The translations under genes and the position numbers were made by a program. Below are positions 46,025 to 57,866 of a stretch of DNA of 64,000 nt, piece by piece. The notes below the pieces were generated by a model. That model searched no databases, had not been told where the DNA came from, and was given only the letters and a program-made list of their open reading frames with translations. The number at the start of each line of letters is the position of its first letter. Within the stretch, counting starts at the first letter, position 1. Source of the stretch: Cristatella mucedo (taxonomy: Eukaryota > Bryozoa > Phylactolaemata > Cristatellidae); assembly GCA_009760855.2 (NCBI GenBank), contig WPIO01000071.1, positions 291,501-355,500 on the forward strand, read 5' to 3'.

Positions 46025-46683
46025 AATAGTTGCTCACACTTAGAGGCTGAGAAGAGGCTTAGTTTTAATTAATCAGAAATGAACGCGATTAGGGGTTAAA
46101 ACGTCCGCTTACTCGCATTGGTGCCACCAGAACGTATTTTCATCGGGTCTACTCAGATAAGGGTGCGACTATGATAGTAATTCGGATCTAGCTTTTGGCG
46201 TCGTTTTGCTGTTCCCAGAGAGACAAGTGGGCAATATTTTCTTTCGGACCCTGAGAATCGTGGGAACAACTTCTCAATTTTTAGTTCTACTCCGTAGTGT
46301 GTGAAATTAGAGAGACTGATCGAAGCAGCTTAAATAGTAACTATTTCGATCCAGGGTGGCGTGGCACATAACTCCGCGTGGGTTGGTTGGTGGTGCACAG
46401 GCAATCATTAGCACCAGGCGCGAGCGTGAAGTCGCTGGCAGAATAATAAGCTTCGGAAAAGAAACCACGATGGCGTGCGGAGGTCCGTGTCCAGGGTTCC
46501 ACTCGCTTGCAGCAACGGCCGAAGGTGAGGCTGGTATGAATGAATAGTGCATATACGCGTGCGAGCTCCGGGTGGTCGCTAAAACTTATTTATATATAAT
46601 ATATATATGTATACATTATTGAATAAGCTTAAACATAAATTATTATGAAACTTATAAGGTATGTTACTGTTTGTATCAATCAC
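46022..46683. other. Unassigned, one two-strand open region
   Basis: At 46307-46552 (-) an 81-codon frame includes an acceptor-like accag at 46517 with phase 1, but no phase 1 donor stands out. A 63-codon frame on + overlaps it. I leave both uncalled. Confidence 0.25.
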
Positions 46684-46857
46684 CTAGCCATCTTTGGACA
46701 ACAGTCGGAAGAGCTGAAATAAGTGGAGCAGTGCTTCCTGCGGCACTACTTCCGGTCGTCGTGACTTGCGTTGTCGTCAGGGCAAGAGTAGCTACCTGAG
46801 CAGAGTTAACCATCCTGTTTCCCGCGATTGCTAATGCCGTTGTCGTTGAAGGCATGT
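46684..46857 (-). CDS. Candidate stalk exon of minus-strand receptor gene 4
   Basis: On the minus strand ctcgccgttgtag|AC is a phase 1 acceptor and CTAG|gtgatt a phase 1 donor. The 57 codons between are Ser/Thr/Ala-rich (LALTTTQVTTTGSSAAGSTA), as expected for a stalk after the ectodomain exon at 47985-48434, which also ends in phase 1. The frame is open further upstream to 46993, so the true acceptor could be earlier. No membrane exon was found for this gene. Confidence 0.4.
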
Positions 46858-47984
46858 CTACAACGGCGAGGGAAAGCGTGATGGTTTGATGGATAGGACT
46901 TGCTTCTCTGCGAGCAAGGAAATAGCACCGCGTCATCACAGTAGTCACGAAGCTAGACGAAACAAACATAAACAAAAAAAAGGTGGATCGCAAACTGGTG
47001 GATCGTAAGCTTGAAGGACTTTAAGCGTGTTTAAATAGCCGAGAGGGACTTGGATCGCCGACGGCCTTATAAACGTTTATTTTTCTTGTCGCTATTGTTA
47101 TCGTAATTTACCAGTTCGGATGGCTCATGGCTGCGTTTCGCAACTCGCTAACTAGTTATCGGGTGTCTGGGGAGAGACCATCCCTTCAAAAAAATTTGCT
47201 TTTGAGCGACGAAATATCAATATCAACTCTTTTACAGTTGCTAAAGAGTTTCTTGCTCAGATTTTTCGATCGGGATCGTTTTCGTTTTCGTTTCTTTTTG
47301 AGTTATCGATATCACGTAACTATATACGATATTCTTTGAAGAATTCCTACTGATGCAATTGTCAAAATTGTCTCTGAACTAGAGCCAAGAAATTTGGCCT
47401 CTATCTGTATAGCTATTGATGCACATGATGCCTATGCATTGGTAGCTCAGCATATGCTCATTGAAACAAGTTTAGGAAAGGTAAATACATTGTAGATGAA
47501 ACTGGAAAAATCCATTTTAGGATGATTACAAATCAGTGTGTGCTACTCTCATGTAAAGCATTCTTGATTAAAGATACCCAAAATAAATTTTAAGCGTTTA
47601 CAAATTTAACATTTACATTAACTATAATAGAAAGCAGCAAATCATTTTTTATTTCCTTTATTTCTTTGAATCTACTTACCTCGACAAATCATGCCAATAC
47701 TTAATTGTTAAGAGACTTTCATTGGCTAATAGCTAGCGTAGTACACAAGCTAGTGACACAGAATTATATCCGAGACTTTAGTAACGTGTATAATTTTAGC
47801 CCTTAGCTTGAAATTAGTTAGCTATTTTAGCAGGTATGCAAAATCAATTCCTGAATCTTGGTCACTCATCAAAGGCCAGGAAAACTTGCACTGCTAGCTT
47901 AAATCTCTTCCAAGCACTCAGTGGATATATCCATTCGGCATTGCAGTGACTGAGTCAATAGGGGCGGAAGCTATTAGATCTTAC
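46858..47984. other. Presumed intron of receptor gene 4
   Basis: AT-rich, with no supported coding exon. The frame at 47127-47339 (+) has no features that I recognise. Confidence 0.3.
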
Positions 47985-48434
47985 TTTGGCAAAATTCAAG
48001 ATCGTCCATCACAATATCAGAAATAATCTCCACATCCCGGTGTATGGCTACGTTGAAGATCACAGGTCGATATGTTGCTCGGCAGAACGTGAAGTTCAGA
48101 ATTCCCAGAGCATTGCTGTCGTTTGTCAATTGGTAGGTGAACGATACCTCGACGCTAGACGAACCGCGGCTCGCCGTATTTGTCGTTTGACCGCAGTCGT
48201 GCTGCAATACGGAGGCGTATCTGTCGCAGGGGCGATGCATTGTGAAATGGCCCAAAGTGCACTGAGCGCACAGGAGGCGAATTGAGTTGTCAGGGAAACC
48301 ATTCTGACTGTTCCGTCTAGCGTCGGTTTGCAAGCTGATCAAGTGCAATCCAAGCAGCTGCTTCGCCTTGCAGGTGACAGTGAACGGTTCCGAAAGTTTA
48401 ACACAATGAGCCAATGAAACGGTTACGTTATGAT
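47985..48434 (-). CDS. Ectodomain exon of receptor gene 4, eight-cysteine module
   Basis: The acceptor is ctccttttag|AT and the donor CAAA|gtaaga, giving 450 bases, phase 1-1. The 149 codons carry Cys at 10, 21, 55, 58, 69, 80, 117 and 148. The exon at 57411-57866 has Cys at 10, 21, 57, 60, 72, 83, 119 and 150. Both share SQNGF after about 40 residues, a V...F.YQL.N segment before Cys7 and NFT sequons. This is strong evidence for one disulfide-stabilised extracellular module. The family is unknown to me. No signal exon or membrane exon was found, so the gene may be incomplete or a pseudogene. Confidence 0.75.
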
Positions 48435-49330
48435 CTAAAAGGAGTCATGAAGGAAACAATGCTTTACCTTTTCAAAATTGCAAAAATCCTAAGATGCCCA
48501 TGTAAACAGACGGCAATTTAACTCCATGCACGCTAGCAAATTTAGTTATATAGTGAATTCAGCCAGAATGATTCTAATTGTCCGTTATCTTTCGGCACCT
48601 TCGCAATTTATAAGCAGGATTTTTTTACGCAGCTTCGAAAGAAGTGCATCAAAGATGCGTGTTAAAAAACAACTGTGACAAGCCTTAAAGTAGCTTAGAG
48701 ATTCAATAAATACATTTTCATGCTCAAGGGTAAACGTAGGTGGTTGGCATGATCATTTCTAAGGTGGATCTCGTAGAAAGTCTGCTGATTACACAATGCG
48801 TAAATATGGCTTAGAGTACTTCGGTTTTTTGTTTTCTATAGAAAACTCGCATTCACTAACCTGCACTTAGTCTTTGAGGTTTTGTGGAGTTACAGAAGAA
48901 TACAAGTGTAATTTTACTATAGTTTAAAATGTCCCACGCTTTGGCTTCGAAAAATATTTGCATGGGAGCCTGACTAATATGAACAAGTCTTTCAACCTCT
49001 CAAAGAATTCCTTGGTCAGATTTTTTGATCGGATTCATTCGTCTAGTTTTGCCTTGAGTTATTGATATCATGAAATTATATCAGTTATTATTTGAAGAAT
49101 TCCTAATGCTATCGGGAAAACAATCTCCAAACTTGAACCGGGATAGTTGGCAGCTAAGTATATCTGTGGATGCATGCATTCCCTATGGGCTGCCGGCTTC
49201 GTATGTTCTCATCGAAACGAGTTTCGGAAAGTGAAATACATTGCCGATGCAACGGCCGAAATCAATTTCAGAGTTTATACAAACCAATGTACACTATCTT
49301 TGTGTACATATTCCGGATTAAAGATACTTC
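48435..49330. other. Unassigned; upstream of gene 4 ectodomain exon
   Basis: A short L2-B-like phrase (ttttgtggagttacagaaga) is at 48879-48900. No signal-peptide exon could be identified on the minus strand. Confidence 0.3.
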
Positions 49331-50010
49331 AATAATAATTATAATAATATTAGTAACATTAATGCACTTGATAAAGCGTCCTTAGAGAACTCAATCTCTT
49401 CCTAGGTGCTTTGCATTTGCTGCAAAGGGAAACGCGATTGAATCGTGGGTAATATCATGCTTCATAAACAACATGAACATTGTGGTTTGGGGTGACATGC
49501 ACAGGGTAAGCATGCGAATGTGGTTAGTTGCAGCATGCACAGTGTCAGCACGCTTAAGCCCATCAAGGACGAATCACTGGGACCCACTAAATGCTGTCCT
49601 AAATAGGCGTGTTTATAAGTTCTTTTTAAATGTGGTCAAGTCTCGGGATGTTCAGACCCAAGTCGGGAGGAAGTTCCAGTCTTTGGGAGCATGCGAACTA
49701 AATGCACGGTTTCCAAAATAATTTGATGTTTGCACGAGGTAGTGGTAAACTGTTGTATTCCGAAAAGCGGATGGCACGATGCTTTGCCTGGTGGGGGAGT
49801 AGATTTGTGAGATAGGCTGGAGCCAAAGAATGAAGGGACCTAAAAGTGAGCGACCAAACTTTGAAGTCGATCCGTTGCTTGACTGGTAGCTAGTGCATGT
49901 TGGTGAGAAGTGGTGTGACGTGGCAACTGTGACGTTCCCGACAGACAAGCCTAGCTGCAGAGTTTTGCACCAGTTGTAATCGCCTGATTGCACATGCCGG
50001 TAGGCCTGTT
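49331..50010 (-). mobile_element. L2-A 3' fragment
   Basis: An AAT-type tail, the 3' UTR and about 130 codons of the ORF end (minus strand) with frameshifts. Truncated at gccggtaggcctg. Confidence 0.88.
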
Positions 50011-50671
50011 CAAATGAATTACTGTATCGTTTTAAACATGCATTTACGGTAAAAACGAACAGAAATTAACACTACATTTTCAGTTTCTCTATTTTTTGAA
50101 TATGCTTATCTCAAAGAAGCTTTCACTGACGGGCTAGCCAATATTTAACTACGTAGAGACTTTTATAAGCTCATAACTAGTGTAGTACTTGAACTAATAG
50201 TCCTCATTAATACATTTTAGCATTCAGTAATGTGCACGTTTTCAAATCTTAAGTTGAAGGTGACAAGCTATTTTGGTTGAAACACAAAATCAGTTCATGA
50301 ATTGGCCTGAATTGGCCTGAATTGGGAAAGGCGTAGAAAAGTCGGAAAGGAGTAAATCCTCAGTCTCAGTCACCGGGCTCCCGCCAAGTTCTTTCGGTAG
50401 CAAACTATTTAATGACTTTTTTTCGTTGTGGTCTAACATCCAATCAAAAGATTAAAATGTGATAGTGAAATGTAAGAATCAAGAAACATATTCCACCAGT
50501 GATCAATTTGCGTAGCTTAGCACACGAATAATTATTTTACAGCAAAGTTTTGAACAATCATCCAGCAAAACTTAAGAATATTTCAGAACCAGAATATTGC
50601 AGACATATATCCGTGTAATATAAATATATATATGTATACTGTTATATAATTTATGAAACTATCTCCTGTTT
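50011..50671. other. Unassigned AT-rich DNA
   Basis: A small tandem (gaattggcct) occurs near 50298-50322. No gene is seen. Confidence 0.35.
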
Positions 50672-50790
50672 TGCTCAGTGGTTAAGATGATCTCCGTGAC
50701 CAAGGTCTGACCGAGGTCGTGGGGGTCGAGTTCCACAGCATTTGTGAAGCACCTGAATAGAAATAAGTTCTCTTTGACCACTATAGAATG
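50672..50790 (+). mobile_element. SINE-1, decayed, plus orientation
   Basis: It holds tgctcagtggttaagatgat, ccgaggtcgtgggggtcgag and gcacctgaatagaaataagt, the order of SINE-1 with many changes. Confidence 0.6.
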
Positions 50791-50804
50791 AGTTATATGT
50801 TATA

Positions 50805-50915
50805 TATACTATATCTAGGCACTTTATCTATGCTGCAGGGCTCGAGACGACGACCTTGGTTGTTAAAGGCGAGCACCTTACCTCTGGCCAAGCCAGGGCT
50901 GTATATATCCACTTC
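50805..50915 (-). mobile_element. SINE-1, decayed, minus orientation
   Basis: It holds gcagggctcgagacgacgac, cttggttgttaaaggcgagc and a final ggccaagccagg: the reverse complement order of the SINE-1 head. It lies head-outward, directly after a plus-strand copy. Confidence 0.6.
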
Positions 50916-51904
50916 GAATGCCGGAAAAAATGAAAGATTTTGGCTTTAGCCTACTATATTTACAACATCGTTAACGGCAGTTAAAGTAGACAGAAGGAAA
51001 AATGAGTTAATTATTGCGATTAATGAATGCCTATAAAATCGCTCAAAACATGATTTAACTACCTCGTTTAGTGATCCGACAATGACATTTAAGTATACAA
51101 GTGTGTACGGTTTGGCTTTTTTGGGGTAATTTTCTTGGTTTTGATGGTATCATGATGCGCCTGTGTGATTGCAGTCTAAAAATATATGCTATAGAACAGT
51201 AATGCACGCACGCACGTACTCACACACATATATGTATACTGTGTTACGTTGACTTACGAGAGTCCCAACTAACAATTTTTTCACAATACGAGCCGTATCT
51301 TTACCAATTTTTTACTTTCAGTTGAGAGCTGAAATTTCGGTTACAAGTCACCTTCAGATGCCCCAGCTATAGTTGGCACAGTGAACGCCGCAGCACCCGT
51401 CTAGTATCTTGTAACTCATTCGTTCGCTTTAAGTGTAATCTCGCGGTAGCAGTGTCGTGCTCGTATTTGCACTCCTAGATATTTTGCAAAACCTATTTTG
51501 TTTTTCAGCCACGGATTCAACGCAAGTGTGTGCGATAGACCACGATTATGAAGAAGAACTGGTGGAAAATGTGCATTTAATTAAGCGAGGAAATTATCGA
51601 AAAGATATGACCGAGGCGGGTGCCTAGTCAACTGGGCGTTGCAGTACGAGCGTAGCACTTTAATGATCAATACCATACTGAAGTAGAAGGAATCCAACGA
51701 AGGCCACAAAGCCATTGAAAGGCGTTACAGTAATTCCTAAAAAGCTGACGTCTATCTATGAAAACACGGAGATACTACTGACGATGTGTTCGACTGAAAA
51801 CTAGCTGATCAGCATGAACGAAATGACCGTGACTGTGGCGATCGCCTAAGTGCTAAGGCTTGGGCCACACACGCCAATTTTCGGTAGTGGTTAATTCACT
51901 GTTA
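50916..51904. other. Unassigned
   Basis: It contains a cagccacggattcaacgcaa segment with an acceptor-like tttttcag at 51508, but no frame is long enough to support an exon. Confidence 0.3.
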
Positions 51905-54310
51905 GACAGGTCAAACACGACACTAGCTGACCTGCTCAACGAGTTTGCATCTCTTGACTAGGCAAACTGTGAGCCATCGCCCAGACGGCCTATGGTTTAC
52001 CACATACATTAAATTAGCCAGGACTACTAAGCGCAAGCTTGAAAAAGCATACAACAGATCATTACTGACTGTCCATCGACAAGCCTATGAGGACTACTGT
52101 AGGTCGTCCCAATCAATCCTAGCAAAGGCCAAGTCTAGCTTCTGTAACAAAATTGTTGAAGCACAGATGCACAATACACAAATGCTGACGTCAAAGTTCA
52201 ATAATCCATCTCCTTAATTGCTTCCAAGTTAGGCCCGTCCTTACCGGATGCGATGGATGATGGGGCTGTTCGCTCCTCTTGCTTCTTTGTAAACAAGATC
52301 TAGACATGATCAGAGCGTTCATCCCCACGATGGTTCTTTTTCAACAAGATCTAGACATGATCAGAGCGTTAATTTTTCAAAGGTGGTAGCATCCCCCCAG
52401 GATCATCTTCCTCAACTCTATGCAGCACCTCAAAGTCTGCATTCAAGGTCACTAGTGACCTCATCCGGAAGTTTATTTCCTAATCAAAGAAAACAAATAG
52501 ACATCTGGACCCTATTTCCACTGTCCTGCTTCTACGATGCATTGATCTGCTGGTTCCATGCAGAACTGACATAATTAATATGTCATAAGCCTCAGGTCAT
52601 GTCCCAGCACCTCTCAAAAGGCAATAGTCAAGCCACTACTGAAGAAAGCAACGCCAGACCAAGAGGAATTGAGCAAATTAACCAAGTCTCCCCTCTACCA
52701 TTTCTATCAAAGACACTGGAACAAGTCTTAGCAGTCCAGCTGAACCCATATATTGAAACTACAAACCTTGATAGCAGTTCCAGTCTGGCTTTAGAGCGCA
52801 TCATTCCACAGTGTCAGGAATACTTCGGTTGTATAACGACTTACTTAGGAACGCAAATTGAGCTAGAGTATCTATGATGACCTTTCTCGATTATTCAGCA
52901 GCTTTTGATACAATACATCATTAAATCCTTCGTTAGCACCTCTCACCTCGCCTGGAAATCGCTGGCACTGCATCACAATTGTTCAGGTCTCATCCCAGTG
53001 GGATAATTCAGAGTTTTGATGTGAACGGACAAAGTTCGTCCAAGGAGCATCTGAAATATGGGGTACCTCAGATAACCGTGCATGGTTCCGCTCTTTCACG
53101 GTTTATACTCTCCCTCTTGCCGATGTCATTGCCAAGCACAATCTGGGCATTCACTTCAATGCAGACGACACACAGATGTACCTTAGGTTTAATCCCTTCC
53201 AACCCTCCAGCAAGTCGAATTCTCTCAAAATCCTTGCTGTATGTACTGGTGACATCAGCACACGGATGGCAACCAAGTTTCTTAAGTTGGACGATATAAC
53301 CAACTTGCTCGTTAAGGGCGAACGAAATGTGATTCATATATGTCGGAAAGGCTAACGATCAGGATCGGCGCAGCCAGCATATCTCCGGTTAAATCATGCT
53401 TCCTTTGCAGCTATTGTAAAGCGCCTAGAAAGAGATTAAGTTAAGGCGAAAAGGATCATTACTATTATTATTCTTATCTAGAGGTCATGTTCAAAAGTGA
53501 CCTTTCATTAGACGACCTCATCGGCCCTACAACCAAGTCGGCCTCCTTTCAGCTAAATAACATCGCTAAAATATTGGGCTTCTTTAGCCAGTGCATTTTT
53601 ATTATTATTAGGCCACATCTAAAATAATCCATGCATTTGTGATATGCGGTCTTGAGTTTTGCAACTCACAGTTTGCTGGTCTACCGGCCTCTGCGCTCAG
53701 ATGCTTACAGCTGGTGCAAAACTCTGGAGCTAGGCTTGTCTGTCGTGAGCGGCACAGTTGCCACTTCTCACCACTTCTCGCCAAAATGCACTGGCTCCCA
53801 GTCAAGCAACTCGTTGACTTCAAGGTTTTGTCGCTCACCTTAAGGTCCCTTAATTCTTTGGCTCCATCCTACCTGTCAGATCTGCTCCCCTACCAGGCAT
53901 CATAAGCCATCGCACCACCCGCTTTTTGGAACCTGTTTACCAATACCTCGTACAAATCTCTAAGCTTGTGGAGGCTATGACTTTAGTTCGTATGCTCTCA
54001 AAGCCTGGAACTCACAGCTGAACTCAGTCACAAAATCACCTGAAATGTCCACATTTAAACACAAACTAAAAACGCATCTATATGTCATAGCATTTCGTGG
54101 TTCCCTGTGATTCATCCTTTATGTACTTTTGCTTGCTGACACTACTCATGCTGACACTTACCAAACTTGTATTTTGACCGTAAGCGTGTCACCCTAAACC
54201 TGCTATTTTTTGTCGTTCATTGAGCATGCTATTACTAACTATTCGATCGTGCTTCTTTTATTAGTAAATGTAGAATTTCTAGAAAGAATTAATGCAGTAT
54301 TATTATTTAT
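51905..54310 (+). pseudogene. L2-A retrotransposon, long decayed copy
   Basis: It can be followed from about codon 280 of the polyprotein (CNTTLADLLNEFASL; RPDGLWFTTYIKLARTTKRK) through reverse transcriptase pieces (FLSKTLEQV; YGVPQ) to the C-terminus ([20 protein letters not shown]). It then runs into the 3' UTR and an ATT tail. Many frameshifts and stops; the DD of YADD is altered to NADDT. An extra L2-A tail interrupts it at 53390-53480. Confidence 0.88.
53390..53480 (+). mobile_element. L2-A tail nested in decayed L2-A
   Basis: The coding match breaks after ISPV and resumes at LEVMFKSDLSLDD. Between them lies tgctt cctttgcagct, gcgcctagaaagagattaag and an ATT run, a short 3' tail of the same family, same orientation. 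Confidence 0.75.
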
Positions 54311-54313
54311 TAT

Positions 54314-54953
54314 TTGCGGACTAGGCGAACACAGTCTGTGGTCTTGACACCTAAGAAATACATCTTGAAAGTAGCCATTTTATCTCAGGTAGCCCTTTTC
54401 GACGTGGACAGTCCTCCCCCCCAGCCCACCTACCTAAGCTTGAAGATGACGTCACCAGAGAGCTTGATTTGTAAAAGTTCTCCACGTTTCACCAAAAATA
54501 ACAAGCCCTATCAAACAGCCCCAGGACCAGCAGGTGATTTTTAATTTCAAGAAGCTCTTAACCGAAGGCCTTTTCCGCCTCCACTGCATTTTGGTGACGG
54601 AGAGCGAAAACCTCACCCTTCCAGTTCTGGAAGGACCACATAGCGATGTCCCTCGGAGTTATCGCTATGGCTATGCAGGATATTTCCAAAAGGACATTGA
54701 CCTCTGCGTGGAAGGTGTGACCTGGAGGCTGTGTCTGAAACGAAAAGTTGAAGGAATTGAACCGGAAGCGAAAGTGATTGAGGAGTCTGCATGCATCTAT
54801 CGGCACGTCCATGGGCATGGACCTGTACATGATCGACGCGAACTATCTCATCGAGGAGAACTCCGAGGAACTGAAGGCGGAGGAGGTAAAGAAGTTGCAA
54901 ATGCTGCAGCACACAGAGGATTTAAAGGGAATAGATGCCGCAGATGAATTTGT
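54314..54953 (+). pseudogene. Unrecognised coding-like segment with frameshift
   Basis: Frame 54314-54544 ends ...KNNKPYQTAPGPAGDF. Frame 54534-54947 overlaps it and includes SYRYGYAGYFQKDIDLCVEG. A third frame from ATG 54811 reads MGMDLYMIDANYLIEENSEE, then ELKAEEVKKLQMLQ and GIDAADEFV before TAA at 54955. Composition is protein-like in each part, so one older coding sequence broken by frameshifts is likely, perhaps a processed pseudogene since no introns are apparent. I cannot name it. Confidence 0.35.
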
Positions 54954-54967
54954 CTAAATAAGTAAGA

Positions 54968-55125
54968 TAGAGCTGGTTTGGTCCAGCGGTTAAGGTACTC
55001 GCCCCGTCCAAGGTCGGATGAGGTCGTGGGCTCGAGCCCCGAGGCATACGTGAAGCGCCTGAATAGGGATTAAGTTCTCCTGGGGCGTTATACAAAAGAA
55101 TTATAGTATTAGTATTATTACTATT
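54968..55125 (+). mobile_element. SINE-1, plus orientation
   Basis: Box A-like ggtccagcggttaaggtact, box B-like gaggtcgtgggctcgagccc, then gcgcctgaatagggattaag, ttctcctggggcg and a TATTA tail. About 85-90% like the copy at 58888 by eye. Confidence 0.85.
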
Positions 55126-55265
55126 AAAGAAATGTTAGGGATGCGGGAGAAAATTTGTGATTTTATACAAGACATGCAGCCAGAAAAGGTGTAACTGTTC
55201 CCGTGAATTTCGTATGCCTCTCTAACTCATTTAAAATCACGGCAAAGAAAGAAGAATGCAACATT

Positions 55266-55455
55266 ATTGTTATTATTGTTATTGTTATTGTTATTGTTAT
55301 TGTTTTCAGCTTTTCATCGAAAGCCATCGATGGCAGATGTAAGTAAGGAAAGCCTAGCAAAAAGAGCAAAAATCAGCAAATACTACTCAGCTGATCCTTT
55401 CAGCCTCCTTTCTCATCCAACTCCGTCGTCATCTTCAAGTAGTAGGATCTGCTAG
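55266..55455 (+). CDS. Candidate 3' terminal exon, unknown gene
   Basis: After a (TTATTG)n run, attgttttcag at 55308 is a fair acceptor. The following frame encodes about 48 residues (FHRKPSMADVSKESLAKRAK, then SKYYSADPFSLLSHPTPSSS and a short end) with a stop at 55453-55455. An aataaa lies near 55480. Composition is plausible for a C-terminus. The partner exon is unknown. Confidence 0.3.
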
Positions 55456-56634
55456 GTAGAAGCTGTAAATTATACTTAATAAACCGAATTTTTGCATTAT
55501 ATTATAAAAACTGTTCTAGATAAATGATTCATTAGTTATAACTAAATTTTAAATTTTAAAACGGGAAAAAGCTGCAGCTTTTTGGTGTCCCTAATCGGAT
55601 TAATGACATTTCAATTAATTTGAATGAGAAATACTGATTTAACGCACAGTGATTTGAGTTAAGAGCTTCGTCACAGAATGAATAAACTCGTTAGTCAGGG
55701 CACAGCTGGACACTAATTTGACTTAATTTGCAGCTTTCTACGACCAACGTGAATCACATGGCCTTGATGTGATCAGACAGTCTTCTCACCAGAAGACCAA
55801 TTCACTTCAAGTTAATCCCAATTGATTCTCGCAAAAGCGAAGATTTCAGGAAAATAGTGTCCATCCTATATCATTGTAAGGTATGAAAAAGTATGAAACA
55901 GCCCCCAGTACGCCAGACATTTTTTCGTATAATGAACCCTGATTCTGTTCTTGAGAATGATGTTCTTAACGCACTGTAATAAGATTACTGACAGTGACTG
56001 TTATTTAGTGAGTAATAGTGAAGCGAGTAAATTAATTTTGTCCTCTATCACCACTCCTTAAGTCATATAGCAAATTCAAAAACTATATTCAAATCTAGCT
56101 TAAACATCAGAAAATGTATCAAAGTATGAAGTCCATCCGTTTTAGCGTGGAGGTATTGCAGCATACGTCAACATTTTTTATGAATTGAAGTTCAAAGTGT
56201 TGAGGTACACACAATGCACCCTAATTATGAGAAAATGCACTCTACACGCTACATGCTACAGGATTGAAAGTGTATGGATTAGGCGTACAATTAATCTTAA
56301 ATTCATATAGTGCTAGGGAAAATCGGTGAAGTCGTCGTGCCTACCTTTAATAACTTTGATCTTTGGGCAGCAGGGCTGCGAATCTAAAATGACAAAAAAA
56401 ACGTCACAGCTCCAAGGTTTTAGTAAAATAAAACAACTAGATTAACCTAAATAGGGATGCGATAGCGAAATTCTTGATGGAGGCATCAATCATGGTCTAG
56501 CAATAGACCGAGATGTGGGAATTAATTTAACTAGTTATGAAAAACGAGGCGATGATATTTCAAAATTAAATGATCATAAAAAAGTGAGAAAAATGATATT
56601 AAATAAGGCGCGCAATGTCACGCTGACGCCTTAC
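55456..56634. other. Unassigned AT-rich DNA
   Basis: No repeat, exon or RNA gene is recognised. Confidence 0.35.
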
Positions 56635-56763
56635 TTAAAGGTTCGAGCTCTAATTTATTCACAAAAATACAGCTTATAGGTGCCATCGCTTTGAGACACA
56701 TGAGGCAGTTACGACGAAGGGAGAGGCTTCGCAGAAGTTTTCTTATGCAAGTAGATATTGTCA
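56635..56763 (-). CDS. Candidate 129-base exon of minus-strand receptor gene 3
   Basis: On the minus strand a long pyrimidine tract ends ctctcctgcag|TG and the donor is TTTAA|gtaagg. Length and frame give a phase 1-1 exon, as the stalk exon of gene 1. The 42 codons contain four Cys (STCIRK, RRNCLMCLK, ISCIF) and are basic, not stalk-like. Splice-site quality is the main support. Confidence 0.33.
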
Positions 56764-56824
56764 CTGCAGGAGAGCACAACAGTAAAAGAGGAAAATAAAA
56801 AATACAGCCCAGCCTGCGATTTTG

Positions 56825-57052
56825 CGAGTCATCCTTCAAGTGCTAATGTGCATACTGAAGCAGTGCACACTGCCACTAACTGCATTTAGACGTTGATTTT
56901 GTACCTGTCATCACGACCAAGTTTAGCTTGTAGACCTTGTACATGTTACCGCTAGCTCATCGATCACGTTTGCTTAACAGCCCTTGTAAGGTCGCCAGAA
57001 ATTGACTAAGTTCTTCGTGGGCGCTATAAAAACGTATTAGTATTATTATGAT
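56825..57052 (+). mobile_element. L2-A 3' UTR, strongly decayed
   Basis: The order catccttcaagtgctaatgt, ccactaactgcattta, actaagttcttcgtgggcgc and a TATTA tail follows L2-A. It lies in the presumed intron of gene 3. Confidence 0.55.
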
Positions 57053-57410
57053 AAATATATTAGAGCTGCAAATACTCAATAGCAAGACTACATCTGTATA
57101 AAACATGTCGGCAGCAAAAATCGCTGACAAGTTTTCAGATGGTTCTTTTAGGTCCAACACGTACTGCCTTTGATTCTTTGGAATGTCTTTTTCTTTCTGA
57201 CTGCACCTCTGGAACATAAAATAACATCTTGAAACTTTAGCGACTAGTTGGAATTAGCTTGCTGACGTATTAATATTAACTAGCTTCCTTTCCAATCGCA
57301 AGGAATAATATATTGGGGTTTTGAATTATTTTGAACTAAGCAGCCTGCCATATTGGAAGCACTATTTGAAATGCTAGTATCTTTTGTGTTGATGGAGCTT
57401 TTTTTCTTAC

Positions 57411-57866
57411 CAGGACAAAGTAAAATGTCTGCCATTGAAGGGGCGGACCTGGCGATAGCATCGTTGTCCGCTAAGGATTGGAAAACTCGGCGATCGTAAT
57501 ATACCTCGCAGAACATGGATTTCACGATTCTCAGCGACGCAATATTGACCAATTGATAGTTGAACGTGAAGTTAACAGACTCGGACCATTCAGCAGCTGT
57601 GCTGCTTAAACGACTGCAACTGGCTCCCGCTGAGTGAAGGTATTGGCGACAGGTTTCCTGCATTGGCAACAGCAAGTTTTCCTGGCACAGCGAACACGAG
57701 AACGCGGGCTCTTGGCTAAAGCCGATAAATCCGTTCTGGCTACTCCTCTTTGCTTTGACGTACACTTTGGTGACAACAAGCACGGGATTCACTCTTATGG
57801 CGCAAGTGAAGGCAAACGATTCTGGGATTTTGATGCACGACGGTGGAGTTCCCGTAACTGAAACGT
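57411..57866 (-). CDS. Ectodomain exon of receptor gene 3, eight-cysteine module
   Basis: The acceptor is tcctcttcttcttcag|AC and the donor CCTG|gtaaga, so 456 bases, phase 1-1. The 151 codons hold Cys at 10, 21, 57, 60, 72, 83, 119 and 150, the register seen at 47985-48434. The N-terminal part (CIKIPESFAFTCAIRVNPVL) aligns with CVKLSEPFTVTCKAKQ there and with [13 protein letters not shown] of gene 1 exon 2. A Ser-rich frame continues upstream of the acceptor to a TAA at 57889-57891, so the exon cannot extend further. Likely a secreted or membrane-bound recognition module; no ligand can be proposed. Confidence 0.75.

Noticed and set aside
57174-57217. Minus-strand 44-base exon candidate after ttatgttccag.
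   Set aside because: The only frame-compatible donor changes phase, so it would not fit between the phase 1 exons of gene 3. It is left uncalled.
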